NCBI GenBank assembly: GCA_963775505.1
Contig: CAVZIL010000001.1
Span: 659,420-723,419 of the forward strand
DNA: 64,000 nucleotides
DNA from: JAIBJN01 sp963775505
GTDB taxonomy: Bacteria; Actinomycetota; Thermoleophilia; Gaiellales; Gaiellaceae
Direction: 5' to 3'
The notes under the pieces: generated by a model
Database searches by the model: none
What the model was told of the DNA's origin: nothing
The model's input: only the letters and a program-made list of their open reading frames with translations
In this document: positions 40,186 through 49,557 of the stretch, in pieces
Layout: each line of letters opens with the position of its first letter
How positions within the stretch are numbered: position 1 is the first letter of the stretch
Program-made: the position numbers and the translations under genes

Positions 40186-41760
40186 TCACGTGGTCCGTTC
40201 CTGGGGGATGACGATCGTGAACGTCGACCCCACGCCCAGGCGGCTGTCGAGCTCGACGCGCCCGGCGTGGGCCTCGGCGATCGCCTTCACGATCGCCAGG
40301 CCGAGCCCTCCTCCTCGGTAGCGCCGGTGGGCGCCGGTGCCGCGCTTGAAGCGGTCGAAGACGATCTCCTGATCGGCGACGGTGATGCCCGTCCCGGTGT
40401 CCCGCACCCAGATGCGCACCTCGCCCTCGGCAACCGAGGTTCCGAGCGCGATCGTCTCGTCCGGGACCGTGTGCTGCACAGCGTTGTGCGCGAGGTTCAT
40501 CACCGCTTCCGTGAGGCGGTGACGGTCGCCGAAGAACGAGCCCTCGCCGGTGGCGTCGAGGGCCCAGTTCCGCGACGCGAGCGCCTGGCACTTGGCGTGG
40601 AGCTCGCTCGTGAACTGCGCCAGGTCGGCCCAGTCCGGCCGGATGAAGTCCGGTTGCTCGACCTCCGCGAGTAGCGACAGGTCGTCGACGATGCGACCCA
40701 TCCGGTCGAGCTCGTCCACGACGAGCGCAACCGTCTGACGCTGCTCCTCCGGATCCGTGCCGAGCAGCTCGAGGTGCCCACGGCAGATCGTCAGCGGGTC
40801 GCGCAGCTCGTGGCTCGCGTCCTGAACGAAGGACCGCTGGTCGCGGAAAAGGGTCTCGAGACGGTCGAGCATCCCGTTGAAGCTCCGCGCCATGTCGGCT
40901 GCGTCGCCGCTTCCGCTAACGTCGACCCGCCGCGTCAGGTCGGACTCCGAGATTGCGTGCGCGGTCTCGGTCAGGTTCTGCACAGGCGCGAGGATCCGGC
41001 CGGCGATGAGCCAGGCGAGCGCCGACGCCACGACCAGCAGGCCGAGCGTCGCGGCGATGCCGTACGCCTGGAGCTCCCTGATCTCCGCGCGCTCGGCCTC
41101 CGGAAGAATCGTGACGACGAACGAGCCGGTATCGCCGCGGAAGACGACCCTCGTCGCCCGGAAGCGCGCCTCCCCGAGAGGGGTGCCGAACGATCCCTCG
41201 GCGTTGTGCGCGGCGCCGACCGCGGGGCTGGAGAGATCCCGCCAGTCCGTGGTGACGTCGTCCGGGAGCCGGTCGAGCGGGAAGCGGGCCAGCGTCGAGC
41301 GGTAAGGCTGCCCGTCGACGTAGGCGAGCATCGCCTCCTCCTGCGAAGGCACGTTGCGTGCGAAGTAGATGTCGAACAGCGCCTCCAGCGATGCGAAGGG
41401 CAGGCCCGTCTCCGGGTCGCGCCCGTCGACGAGCAGCCGGTCGAGCTCGAGCACCTCCTGCTCGAGCGCGTCGTCGACCTGGTCGTCGAGGCGGATGCCG
41501 AGCGACTCGCGCAGGGCGACGATCGAGATCACCGCCGACACCGCGAGGATGAGCACGTAGGAGACGAGGATCCGGGTGCGGATGTTCCGCGCGCCGCCCA
41601 GCCACCGCCGGCGGCCTCGACGCTCCGGCTCGGCCCCGGGAGGTTCGACCGGCGGCGTGGGAGGAGCCGCGGGCCTGGAGATCCCGGTTGCGGCCGGGTC
41701 GTTTGCTCGGGAGGCAGGCGTCGACATCACATCACGTGCCGAAGCTGCCCGTTCGTCCAT
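40186..41760 (-). CDS. Membrane-bound sensor histidine kinase with HAMP domain
   Basis: ATG at 41760 gives 524 residues; an internal ATG at 41727 is an alternative, as neither has a strong ribosome site. There is a Pro-rich cytoplasmic N-tail, span 1 (about residues 63-83), an extracellular sensor of ~145 residues, span 2 (about 234-256) and HAMP (ILAPVQNLTETAHAI to RLETLF). HisKA follows with His317 in DASHELRDPLT, then HATPase with N-box LAHNAVQHT, DTGTGI and GGGLGLAIV. It resembles the TcrY/PhoR-like kinases that pair with OmpR regulators. The sensor region is of no recognised family. Confidence 0.9.
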   Translation of the reverse strand: MDERAASARDVMSTPASRANDPAATGISRPAAPPTPPVEPPGAEPERRGRRRWLGGARNIRTRILVSYVLILAVSAVISIVALRESLGIRLDDQVDDALEQEVLELDRLLVDGRDPETGLPFASLEALFDIYFARNVPSQEEAMLAYVDGQPYRSTLARFPLDRLPDDVTTDWRDLSSPAVGAAHNAEGSFGTPLGEARFRATRVVFRGDTGSFVVTILPEAERAEIRELQAYGIAATLGLLVVASALAWLIAGRILAPVQNLTETAHAISESDLTRRVDVSGSGDAADMARSFNGMLDRLETLFRDQRSFVQDASHELRDPLTICRGHLELLGTDPEEQRQTVALVVDELDRMGRIVDDLSLLAEVEQPDFIRPDWADLAQFTSELHAKCQALASRNWALDATGEGSFFGDRHRLTEAVMNLAHNAVQHTVPDETIALGTSVAEGEVRIWVRDTGTGITVADQEIVFDRFKRGTGAHRRYRGGGLGLAIVKAIAEAHAGRVELDSRLGVGSTFTIVIPQERTT

Positions 41761-41991
41761 GTCCGCGACGCAACCCGATGCGAATCGCGGGGATCGAGAG
41801 GGTGCCGCACACCCACCTCCGTCTTGACCGCAGTGCCTTGCCTGCCAGAGTGTGATCTTTTCTCGCGCTTCGTGCAACTAGCGTCCGGTGGTCGCGTGAA
41901 GTCCCTCGGAGGTTGACCGCCGTCTTGACCAACGCGCGCTGTCGCTGTTGTGTTAACGAAGGCCTGAGTCTGAGAGAGGTTGCGGCGCGAC

Positions 41992-42856
41992 GTGACGAGC
42001 GAGACCGAGAAGGTCGACCCGCCGTGGAGCGGCCAACGCCGGCTGGCGTCCGACGTGCAGGTGCTGATCGGGGTTGGGGCCCTGCTCGCGCTGCTCGCCG
42101 TCGCGGTGACCATCGCGGTCGTCCTGATCGTCTCGCTCGAGGACGACGCGAACGAGCTCTCCCGGCGGCACGTCCTCTACGCGACCGCGATCCACGAGGC
42201 GGCGCTCAGCGCCAAGGGGATCGCGAACGATCAGCGCGGATACCTGCTGAGCGGCCGGTCCGTGTACCTCGACGAGATCCGCTCGCGCACGGACGAGGCG
42301 CGTTCGGCCTTCGACGAGGCCGCGAGCAACGCCGTGGGCACGGCGCAGGTGGAAGCGGTCGAGGAGTCACGGGCCGGTTTCGAGCGCTGGCTGCAAGCGC
42401 TGAACGCCGACATCGGTGCCTACCAGGCCGGCGAGAGGGAGCAGGCGATCCGAGGCATCGCTCGGCTCGACGCGCGAGCTGCGGAAGACGTACGAGCAGT
42501 CGCTCGCGGATGCCTACTCGCTCGGAGTGCGCTCGATCGACTCGGCCACGAGCTCGATCTCGTCCTCGGCGTCCCGCTCGGTCACCATCCTGCTCGCGTA
42601 CCTCGCGCTCGCGCTGATCGTCGGCGTCGCAATCGCGCTCTGGGTCGTGCGCACGGTCTTGAAGCCCGCCTTCCTCCTCAGTCGGAACGCAGTGGAGGTG
42701 TTGAGTCGTGCCCGGGTCCTCGTCGAGGAGGACGCCCAGGGAAGCCACCACGGCGTTGCGGTGGAGGTTCCCATCGAGGTGGTCAACGCTCTCGCCGAGA
42801 GCGCGCTCGAGGCACAGAAGGGCCTGCGCCCCGAAGGCAGCAAGCCGAGCGCCTAG
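41992..42856 (+). pseudogene. CHASE3-like membrane sensor without output domain, frameshifted near 42475
   Basis: The first frame gives a short cytoplasmic tail, a membrane span (about residues 22-47) and a helical extracellular domain with AIHEAALSAKGIANDQRGYLLSG, the pattern of CHASE3/4-helix-bundle sensors of methyl-accepting proteins. Near 42475 the frame must move by one inserted base to continue as RELRKTYEQSLADAYSLG, span 2 (VTILLAYLALALIVGVAIAL) and a ~55-residue tail. With the extra base removed it is 287 codons. No HAMP, signalling or kinase domain follows, so the sensor must act through a partner, possibly the divergent two-component set. Start is uncertain (GTG 41992 or TTG 41980). 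Confidence 0.65.
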
Positions 42857-44970
42857 GGAAGGCCGGGGGCCAGGGACTCGAGCACGAGCTCGGATAGCTC
42901 CCGCAGCTCGATCTGGCCCTGGTGGCCCGACGTCTTGATCGCGTCTTCGTACATGGTCACGTCCTTCGGGCACGCGACCACGAAGTAGTCGATCCCCGCG
43001 AGCTCGACCGCCTCGTCGATGCGGTTCTCGCTCGGGCGCTGGGCGTCCTCCGACTTGAGCTCCTTCATCCAGATGCGCCCGCCACCGGCGCCGCAGCAGA
43101 AGGAGTTGTCGCGATTCCGCGGCATCTCGACCAGCTCGCAGCCGACGTGGGCGAGCACCTCCCGCGGCTCGTCGTAGACGCCGTTGTAGCGCCCGAGCGT
43201 GCACGGGTCGTGGTAGGTGACGCGGTAGCCGAGCCCCTTCCGCGGTCGCAGGCGGCCGGCTTCGAGCAGCTCGAGCAGAAGCTGCGAGTGGTGCACGACC
43301 GTCCAGCTCCCGCCGAGCTGCGGGTACTCGTTCTTGAGCGTGTTGAAGGTGTGCGGGTCGGAGGTGAGGATGCGGCTGAAGCGGCAGCCCGAGATCGTCT
43401 CGACGTTCTCCTCGGCGAGCGAGGACCAGAGGCCCTCTTCGCCGGCACGCCGCACGTCGTTCCCGGCTGTCCTCTCGCCGTCGTAGAGGATCCCGAAGTC
43501 GACCCCCGCCTCTCGCAGGACGCGGGCGAGCGCCTGGCTGATGCGCTGGTTGCGGGGGTCGAAGGACGCGTAGTCGCCGACGAACCAGAGGATCTCCGCG
43601 GGCTCCTTGCGCGCGTCCTTCACGTCGAAGTCGAGGTCCTTCGCCCAGCGGCCGCGCTTGCGCTTCGCCTCGCCGAACGAGTTGCCCGACGTGTAGATCG
43701 TCTCCAACGTCTGCTGCAGCTGCCCGTCCATCTCGCCGCGCTCGACGAGCGCGCGCCGCATCTGGTTGATGATCGGAACGTGCTCGATGCCGACCGGACA
43801 GATCTCGACGCACGCCATGCACTGCATGCACGACCACAGCGTCTCCGGCTTGATCGTCCCGAGGATCTCGGCGTGCTCGGGGAAGCGCGGCGGGATGCCG
43901 AGCGCCGCCCGGTTCCCCATGGCGCCCTCCGCGACCTCGCGCAGGTCGAGCACGAGGTCGCGCGGCGAGAGCGGGTAGCCGCTCGCGGTAGCCGGGCAGG
44001 CGGCGTGGCACTTGCCGCACTTCGTGCAGGCGTCCAGGTCGAGAAGGTGCTTGGGCGCGAGCGCGTCGATGGTGGCGTAGCCGACCTCCTCCGGCTTGGC
44101 GTTCACTGGGAGCGGCGCGAGGGCGTTCCCGGCGCGATCGTCCTTGACCGCCACGCCGGCGGGCCCGGCCAGCATGTGCACCGCCTTCGTGAACGGGATC
44201 GAGGAGACCCAGAAGAGCGCGAAGACGCCGTGTACCCACCAGGTCGTCGCCCTCGCGGACTCGGCGGCCCCGCCGTCGAACCCGAGGGCGATGAACGCCT
44301 GCCCGACGAGCCAACCGAACGGTGCCCACACCTCGAAGCTCGGGTCGTCCGCGGCGATGCGGAACGCCTCGAGGAGGAAGCCGGTGAGCGCGAGGAAGAG
44401 GAGGCTCCCGAGGAAGATCCAGTCGCCGAGCCGGTAGCGGCTGGCCTCGTCCGCGAGCGGGGGCGCCGGCTCGACCGGGCGCCAGTAGGAGAGGCGGAAC
44501 GGCCGCAGCACGCCCCGCTTCACCGCGAAGACGCTGAGCCCGACGATCAGCGCGACGCCGAAGACGTCCAGGAAGAGCGAATAGCCCAGGTAGAACCAGC
44601 CGTGCCAGAAGTCGAAGCCGAGGACAGGCTCGGCGAAGTCGTCCTGGAAGGCCAGGATCGCCGTCCCGATGAAGAGGACGACGAAGCCGTAGAAGACGAG
44701 CAGGTGCCCCAGTCCCGCAAGCGGGTCCCGCCGGCGGATCCAGGCGTGCGTGGCCACGACCTTCGCCGTTCGCACGGCCCGCTCGCGGAGGTTGCCGACC
44801 GGCGCCCTCGTGCGCCCGCGGCGGTACTTGAGGACGAGGCGGCCCGCGCCGAAGAGGAAGATCGCAACGGAGACGGCGATGAGGACGTACCAGAGGACGA
44901 TCTGCCAGGTCTCGAGGCCGGCGAAGGTCTCACGCGTCTCCTCGGCGCCCAGCAGGACGGGCTCTCTCAA
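42853..44970 (-). CDS. Membrane Fe-S oxidoreductase (DgcB/HdrD-like, ETF-linked)
   Basis: A 705-residue protein. The N-terminal ~270 residues hold about six membrane spans with histidines placed as in NarI/HdrE-like cytochrome subunits (GLGHLLVFYGFVVLF, TTWWVHGVFALFW). Two ferredoxin clusters follow: CTKCGKCHAACP near residue 316 and CMQCMACVEICP near 380. Two CCG-type cysteine modules come next (HDPCTLGRYN near 588; NSFCCGAGGGR near 622). This is the build of the DgcB-like proteins that take electrons from ETF into the quinone pool. Its start overlaps the etfA stop by four bases, a strong functional tie. Confidence 0.88.
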   Translation of the reverse strand: MREPVLLGAEETRETFAGLETWQIVLWYVLIAVSVAIFLFGAGRLVLKYRRGRTRAPVGNLRERAVRTAKVVATHAWIRRRDPLAGLGHLLVFYGFVVLFIGTAILAFQDDFAEPVLGFDFWHGWFYLGYSLFLDVFGVALIVGLSVFAVKRGVLRPFRLSYWRPVEPAPPLADEASRYRLGDWIFLGSLLFLALTGFLLEAFRIAADDPSFEVWAPFGWLVGQAFIALGFDGGAAESARATTWWVHGVFALFWVSSIPFTKAVHMLAGPAGVAVKDDRAGNALAPLPVNAKPEEVGYATIDALAPKHLLDLDACTKCGKCHAACPATASGYPLSPRDLVLDLREVAEGAMGNRAALGIPPRFPEHAEILGTIKPETLWSCMQCMACVEICPVGIEHVPIINQMRRALVERGEMDGQLQQTLETIYTSGNSFGEAKRKRGRWAKDLDFDVKDARKEPAEILWFVGDYASFDPRNQRISQALARVLREAGVDFGILYDGERTAGNDVRRAGEEGLWSSLAEENVETISGCRFSRILTSDPHTFNTLKNEYPQLGGSWTVVHHSQLLLELLEAGRLRPRKGLGYRVTYHDPCTLGRYNGVYDEPREVLAHVGCELVEMPRNRDNSFCCGAGGGRIWMKELKSEDAQRPSENRIDEAVELAGIDYFVVACPKDVTMYEDAIKTSGHQGQIELRELSELVLESLAPGLP

Positions 44971-45905
44971 TACAGCTTCTCGAGCTCCTCTGCGACCTCG
45001 AAGAGGTCAGCCACCGCCCCGTAGTCGGCGACGTTGAAGATCGCGGCCTCAGGATCGGTGTTGACGGCGATGATCGTCCCGCTCGTCTTCATGCCGGCGA
45101 GGTGCTGGACCGCTCCGGAGATCCCGAGCGCGAGGTACACCTTCGGCTTGACCGTCTTGCCGGACTGGCCGACCTGGCGCGCGCTCGACATCCAGCCGGC
45201 GTCGACAAGCGGACGCGAGGAGGAGAGCGTCGCGCCCATCGCTTGCGCCAGCTGCTCGAACTGCTCGAGGTTCTCCTTGTCGCCGATCCCGCGGCCTACC
45301 GAGAGCAGGAAGTCGGCGGTGGTGATGTCGACGTCGCCGGCCTGCACCTCCACCCAGTCAGTGTGACGCGCCCGCGACGCGACGGGCTCGATGCTTACCT
45401 CGGTGACGCTCGCGGAGCCGGCGCCCTCGGCCGGCGGCCACGCCGTCGCGCGGGCGAGCAGGACGACCCGCTCGTGCCCGGGGAAGTCGACCTCCCCGTT
45501 CACCTTGGCGCCGTAGAAGGACCGCTCCGCGACGATCTCGCCGCCCTCCTCGCGCAGCCCGAACACGTCCGATGCGAATCCCGTGCCCAGCTTGGCGGCG
45601 AGTGCCGGCCCGTAGCCCATCGAATTGACCGTGAAGCCGAGCAGCACGACTCGCGGCTCGCGCTCGGCGATCAGCTGCTCGACCGCCTGCTGGTAGTCGT
45701 CGTTCTCGAACTCGTCCCGGTCGACCTTGACGGCGAGGATCTCGTCGACTCCCTCCACGTCGAGGGCGCCGGTGAACGCCGAGGGGTCGGAGCCGATCAC
45801 CGCCACCTCGACCGGCCCCCCGAGGCTCCTCGCGGCGGTGACGAGCTCGAGGCTGATCGGCCGGAGCTCGCCGCGGACGTGCTCGGCGACGACGAGGGTC
45901 TTCAT
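44967..45905 (-). CDS. etfA: Electron transfer flavoprotein alpha subunit
   Basis: A 312-residue EtfA. The N-terminal domain is MKTLVVAEHVRGELRP; the C-terminal FAD-binding domain contains GRGIGDKENLEQF, SRPLVDAGWMSSARQVGQ, GKTVKPKVYLALGISGAVQH and NTDPEAAIFNVADYG, matching the FAD-binding motif of the family. It accepts electrons from an amine dehydrogenase and passes them to the membrane Fe-S protein, whose gene overlaps its stop. It lies 124 bases downstream of etfB; the gap holds no gene or obvious terminator. Confidence 0.95.
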   Translation of the reverse strand: MKTLVVAEHVRGELRPISLELVTAARSLGGPVEVAVIGSDPSAFTGALDVEGVDEILAVKVDRDEFENDDYQQAVEQLIAEREPRVVLLGFTVNSMGYGPALAAKLGTGFASDVFGLREEGGEIVAERSFYGAKVNGEVDFPGHERVVLLARATAWPPAEGAGSASVTEVSIEPVASRARHTDWVEVQAGDVDITTADFLLSVGRGIGDKENLEQFEQLAQAMGATLSSSRPLVDAGWMSSARQVGQSGKTVKPKVYLALGISGAVQHLAGMKTSGTIIAVNTDPEAAIFNVADYGAVADLFEVAEELEKLY

Positions 45906-46029
45906 CCTTCACGCCTCGTTGCAGACCCGGCACGATCCGCGCACCACGCGCGCGGTTTTCGTCGATAGGCTCGCAGCGGGTGGTGGGCCGGGGTGCCCCA
46001 CGAGGTCGCGTGTATATGAGAAGGGGGCC

Positions 46030-46797
46030 TCATGCCTTCAGCCGCTCGTCGACGATCTCCTTGATGCGGCTCGCGATCGCTGTGGGGTCGCCGTCGAGGA
46101 TCTCGGCACCCTCGCCCTTCGGCGGAACGAACATCCGCCGCACGCGCGCGGCCGGTACTCCGAGATCGCCGGGCTCGCGCATGTCGATCTCCTGTTGCTC
46201 CGCCTGCTTGATGGCACGCAGCGTCGCGTAGCGCGGCTCGTTGATCCCGGTCTGGATCGTCAGCAACGCCGGCGTGTCGACCTCGACGACGTCCACGAGC
46301 CCGCCCTCGAGCTCCCGATGGACCGTCGCCGTGCCGTTGCCGAGCTCGAGCTTCGTCACGACGGCGGCCCGCGGCAGGTCGAGCACCTCGGCGAGGGCGG
46401 TTCCCGTCGCCGCCTGGACCGCGTCGCTCGACTGCACGCCGGTGAGGACGAGGTCGGGGCTCTCGTCGCGCACCACGCCGGCGAGCGCCCGCGCGACCGT
46501 GATCGGGTCGGCCCCGGCAAGCTCGTCGGACCACACGCGGACGCCGCGGTCGACGCCCATGGCGAGCGCACGGCGCATCGCGTCCTCCGCGTCCTCGTCG
46601 CCGACCGTGACGGCGACGACCTCGCCGCCCCCGGCCGCGTCGCGCAGGCGAAGCGCCTCCTCGGTCGCGTACGAATCCCACTCGTTGAGGGCGTAGTCGA
46701 GGTAGTCGGGGTCGACGTCGCGTTCGTCGTCCGTGAACTCGACTTCGTCTCCCAGCGACCCGACCTGCTTGACGCAGACGACGACCTTCATCGGCAC
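46030..46797 (-). CDS. etfB: Electron transfer flavoprotein beta subunit
   Basis: A 255-residue EtfB starting at GTG 46797 (GGAG 8 bases upstream). It begins MKVVVCVKQV and has the AMP-binding-region features VLTGVQSSDAVQAATGTALAE and LLTIQTGINEPRYATLRAIKQA, the latter matching the EtfB recognition loop that docks partner dehydrogenases. It forms the ETF heterodimer with the EtfA encoded downstream and follows the TMADH-like gene by 78 bases. Confidence 0.95.
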   Translation of the reverse strand: MPMKVVVCVKQVGSLGDEVEFTDDERDVDPDYLDYALNEWDSYATEEALRLRDAAGGGEVVAVTVGDEDAEDAMRRALAMGVDRGVRVWSDELAGADPITVARALAGVVRDESPDLVLTGVQSSDAVQAATGTALAEVLDLPRAAVVTKLELGNGTATVHRELEGGLVDVVEVDTPALLTIQTGINEPRYATLRAIKQAEQQEIDMREPGDLGVPAARVRRMFVPPKGEGAEILDGDPTAIASRIKEIVDERLKA

Positions 46798-46875
46798 GGG
46801 TGCCGCTCCAGGTGATGCTGCTGTGCTTCTGCGTCGCGGGGCGGAAGTGCCGCGTGCATTGCCTGGGTCGGCACC

Positions 46876-48996
46876 TTAGGCGAGGACGGCCTCGCGCTCC
46901 ACGACTCTCCGCTCGCGCTTGAAGGGCAGCGGCACCTCCGGGTTGTCGGTGTCGATCTCACGCGCCAGCCGGTGGCCGGAGAAGACCGCGTCGGCGGTGA
47001 GCCGCGGCGCCTCGCAGTCGCCGATCCGGTAGAAGCCGGTGATGCCCTCGGCCTGGAGGGCGTCGATCCCAACAGAGTCCTTCAGCTCGCGGTAGAGCGC
47101 CTCGTCGGAGCGCCGCTGCGTCACGAGCACGACCGCGTCGGTCGGGAACTCGTGCTCGTGCGCCTCGTCGTCGTAGACGTGGGCGGCGAGGACGCGGCCC
47201 TCCTCCAGCTTCGTCGGCATGTGGTAGGTGACGATCTCGACGCCGAGCTTGTGCAGGATCCGGTGCTGGTTCGGCGCCTCGAGCGTGAAGTGCATGTAGG
47301 GCGCGATGTGGCCGAGGTGCGTCATCAGGGTGACCTTCTTGCCGTCCCGCGCCAGCTTTTCGGCGAGGGAGACGCCCATGAAGTAGCCGTCGTTGTCCAC
47401 GATGAGCACGCTCTCACCCGGCACGTCCTTGCCCTCGAACATGACCTGCTCCGGGGTGAGCTGCCAGGGGACGCTCGCGTCGGCGCCCGGGATCGTGTCG
47501 TGCGTGCAGCCGTTGAGCCCGTCGGTCGCCCAGTAGGCGCCGGTGGCGATGACGACGATCTCGGCGCCGTACTCCTTGACGCCCTGCGCGTCGAGCCTCT
47601 TGTTCGGGACGAACTCGACGTTCTTGAGCTTGTCGATTTGGATCCTGCGGTAGTTGACGACGCGGGCCCATTCGCCCAGGCCGGGCAGCTGCGGGATCCA
47701 GCGCATTCCGCCGCCCATGTCGTCGCCCGCCTCGACCAGGTGCACGCGGCGCATGCCGCGCTTGCCGAGGATCATGGCGCACTCCATCCCGGCGGGGCCG
47801 GCGCCGACGACCAGGACGTCGTTGTCGGCGTTCTTCGCCGGCTCGAACTTCTCCGGGTGCCAGCCGCGCCGGTACTCCTCGCCGGCGGTCGCGTTCTGCG
47901 TGCAGATGAGCGGCGGGCCGCCGATCTCCCAGCGGGAGATGCAGATGTTGCAGCCGATGCACTCGCGGATGTCGTCGAGGCGCCCCTCGTCGATCTTCCG
48001 CGGCAGCCACGGGTCCGAGATCGAGGGCCGGCAGGTGGCGATGATGTCGAGCGATCCCGACTCGATCGCCTCGACCATCAGGTCGGGGTTGGTGAAGCGC
48101 CCGACGCCGAGCACCGGCTTCTTCGCGACGCCCTTGACCGCCTTCTGCCACGGCAGCAGACGGCCGGACTCGTAGAAGCGGGACGGGGTCGCGTCCTCGC
48201 CCCACTCGGAGATGCCGGAGACGTTGATGTCCCAGACGTCGACGATCTCGTCGCAGAGCTCGACGAACGGGAGACAGTCGCGTTCGAGCTGCGTGCCTGC
48301 CTCGCCCATGAACATGTCGGTGGACATGCGCACGGCGATCGCGCAGTCGTCGCCGACCGCGTCCCGCACCTGCTCGATCGTCTCGCGCCAAAACCGGGCC
48401 CGGTTCTCGAAGGAGCCGCCGTACTCGTCCGTGCGCCGGTTGTAGTACGGCGTCAGGAACTGCTGCGGTAGGTAGGAATGGGAGCCGTAGACGTAGACGA
48501 TGTCGAAGCCGGCCTCCCGGGCGCGCTTGGCCGCCTCGACGTAGAAGCCCTGCACGTCCCGGATGTCGTCCTTGTCCATCTCCTTCGGGTAGGTGAGGTG
48601 CTCGAAGTCGCTGGGGATCTGCGACGGTGCGCGCGGGACGCAGCGGGTCTCCATGCAGGGAGCGTGCGGGCCGCCGTACCAGAGCTCGGCCGCGGCGAGC
48701 GCGCCGTGTTCGTGGAGCATGTCGCACATGAGCGAGAGGTTCTTGATGTCGTCGTCGTCCCAGAGGCGCGCGGAGACGCGATGCGTGTCGTCCGACTCGG
48801 GGTGGATCGAGCAGTACTCGGTGCAGACCGCCGCATAGCCTCCCTCCGCCTTCATGGCGCGGAAGTGCGCCTGGCTCAGGGGCTTCTCGGAGCCGAAGCC
48901 GTTGCAGTGCGGGATCTGGTAGAAGCGGTTCTTCATTGTCTTCGGGCCGATCTCGATCGGCTCGAAGAGGATGTCGTGCTTGGGGTCGCGCGCCAT
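46876..48996 (-). CDS. tmd: Trimethylamine dehydrogenase-like flavoprotein (FMN/4Fe-4S)
   Basis: A 706-residue enzyme whose opening MARDPKHDILFEPIEIGPKT is nearly that of Methylophilus trimethylamine dehydrogenase as I recall it. Key residues fall at the expected positions (offset by Met1): Cys31, the 6-S-cysteinyl-FMN site in IPHCNG; Tyr61; Trp in ISEWGEDATPSRFY; cluster cysteines 346, 349, 352 and 365 (CIGCNICISRW); and Trp356. Tyr61 and the two Trp form the aromatic bowl for the trimethylammonium group; dimethylamine dehydrogenase is reported to have Gln at the Tyr position, so TMA is the better guess. The C-terminal half is the ADP/NAD-like flavoprotein domain (VLVVGAGPAGMECA). AAGGAGG lies 9 bases before the ATG. 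ETF, its known acceptor, is encoded next. Confidence 0.9.
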   Translation of the reverse strand: MARDPKHDILFEPIEIGPKTMKNRFYQIPHCNGFGSEKPLSQAHFRAMKAEGGYAAVCTEYCSIHPESDDTHRVSARLWDDDDIKNLSLMCDMLHEHGALAAAELWYGGPHAPCMETRCVPRAPSQIPSDFEHLTYPKEMDKDDIRDVQGFYVEAAKRAREAGFDIVYVYGSHSYLPQQFLTPYYNRRTDEYGGSFENRARFWRETIEQVRDAVGDDCAIAVRMSTDMFMGEAGTQLERDCLPFVELCDEIVDVWDINVSGISEWGEDATPSRFYESGRLLPWQKAVKGVAKKPVLGVGRFTNPDLMVEAIESGSLDIIATCRPSISDPWLPRKIDEGRLDDIRECIGCNICISRWEIGGPPLICTQNATAGEEYRRGWHPEKFEPAKNADNDVLVVGAGPAGMECAMILGKRGMRRVHLVEAGDDMGGGMRWIPQLPGLGEWARVVNYRRIQIDKLKNVEFVPNKRLDAQGVKEYGAEIVVIATGAYWATDGLNGCTHDTIPGADASVPWQLTPEQVMFEGKDVPGESVLIVDNDGYFMGVSLAEKLARDGKKVTLMTHLGHIAPYMHFTLEAPNQHRILHKLGVEIVTYHMPTKLEEGRVLAAHVYDDEAHEHEFPTDAVVLVTQRRSDEALYRELKDSVGIDALQAEGITGFYRIGDCEAPRLTADAVFSGHRLAREIDTDNPEVPLPFKRERRVVEREAVLA

Positions 48997-49089
48997 CTCG
49001 CGATACCTCCTTCGGGGCGAACCTGGGAACCGACATTCTCCCAGCGGTCACGGCAGCCTTGCAAGCGGGAGGCGTTACGAGAGCCGGGG

Positions 49090-49557
49090 CTACTCGTTCA
49101 CCCAGACGAGGCAGGGGGCGTCGGCGCGGATGCGCTTGACCGCCTTCTTGAACGAGCGCTTGCCTATGTCCTTCCGGCTCGCCCCGAAGACGAGTAGGCC
49201 GATCCGCTCGGTCCGCGCCACCTCCAGCGCGGTCTTCACCGGATTCCGGTTGTGAAAGGCGAGCTGGCTCGTCGTGACGCCGAGGTCGCGGGCGCGGCGG
49301 GCAACCTCGGTGAGATGCTTTCGGATCAGCTGCTCGGAGTACTGCCGAGCGACGTGGCCGACGTAGTTGCGGTACTCGAGCGGGATCGCGTCGCAGATGT
49401 AGAGCTCGGCTCCCGTCTGCGCCGCCGTCTCGATCGCGAAGGCGATCGCCAGCTCCTCGAGCTCGACGTTCAGCGTCAGCAGCATCACGGGCTTGACGCG
49501 CCGGCCGGTGGTCGCCGCGGTCGGCGGCGCAACCCGGTCGAGCGTCCCGCCCGTCAT
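49090..49557 (-). CDS. Universal stress protein, left-arm copy
   Basis: A 155-residue Usp with an N-terminal extension before the first strand VKPVMLLTLNVELEE. The usual G-x2-G-x9-G-S nucleotide loop is replaced by FGASRKDIGKRSFKKAVKRI, so ATP binding is doubtful. It overlaps the zinc-ribbon gene stop by four bases and lies 93 bases upstream of the TMADH-like gene. Its mirror copy starts at 63843. Confidence 0.88.
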   Translation of the reverse strand: MTGGTLDRVAPPTAATTGRRVKPVMLLTLNVELEELAIAFAIETAAQTGAELYICDAIPLEYRNYVGHVARQYSEQLIRKHLTEVARRARDLGVTTSQLAFHNRNPVKTALEVARTERIGLLVFGASRKDIGKRSFKKAVKRIRADAPCLVWVNE

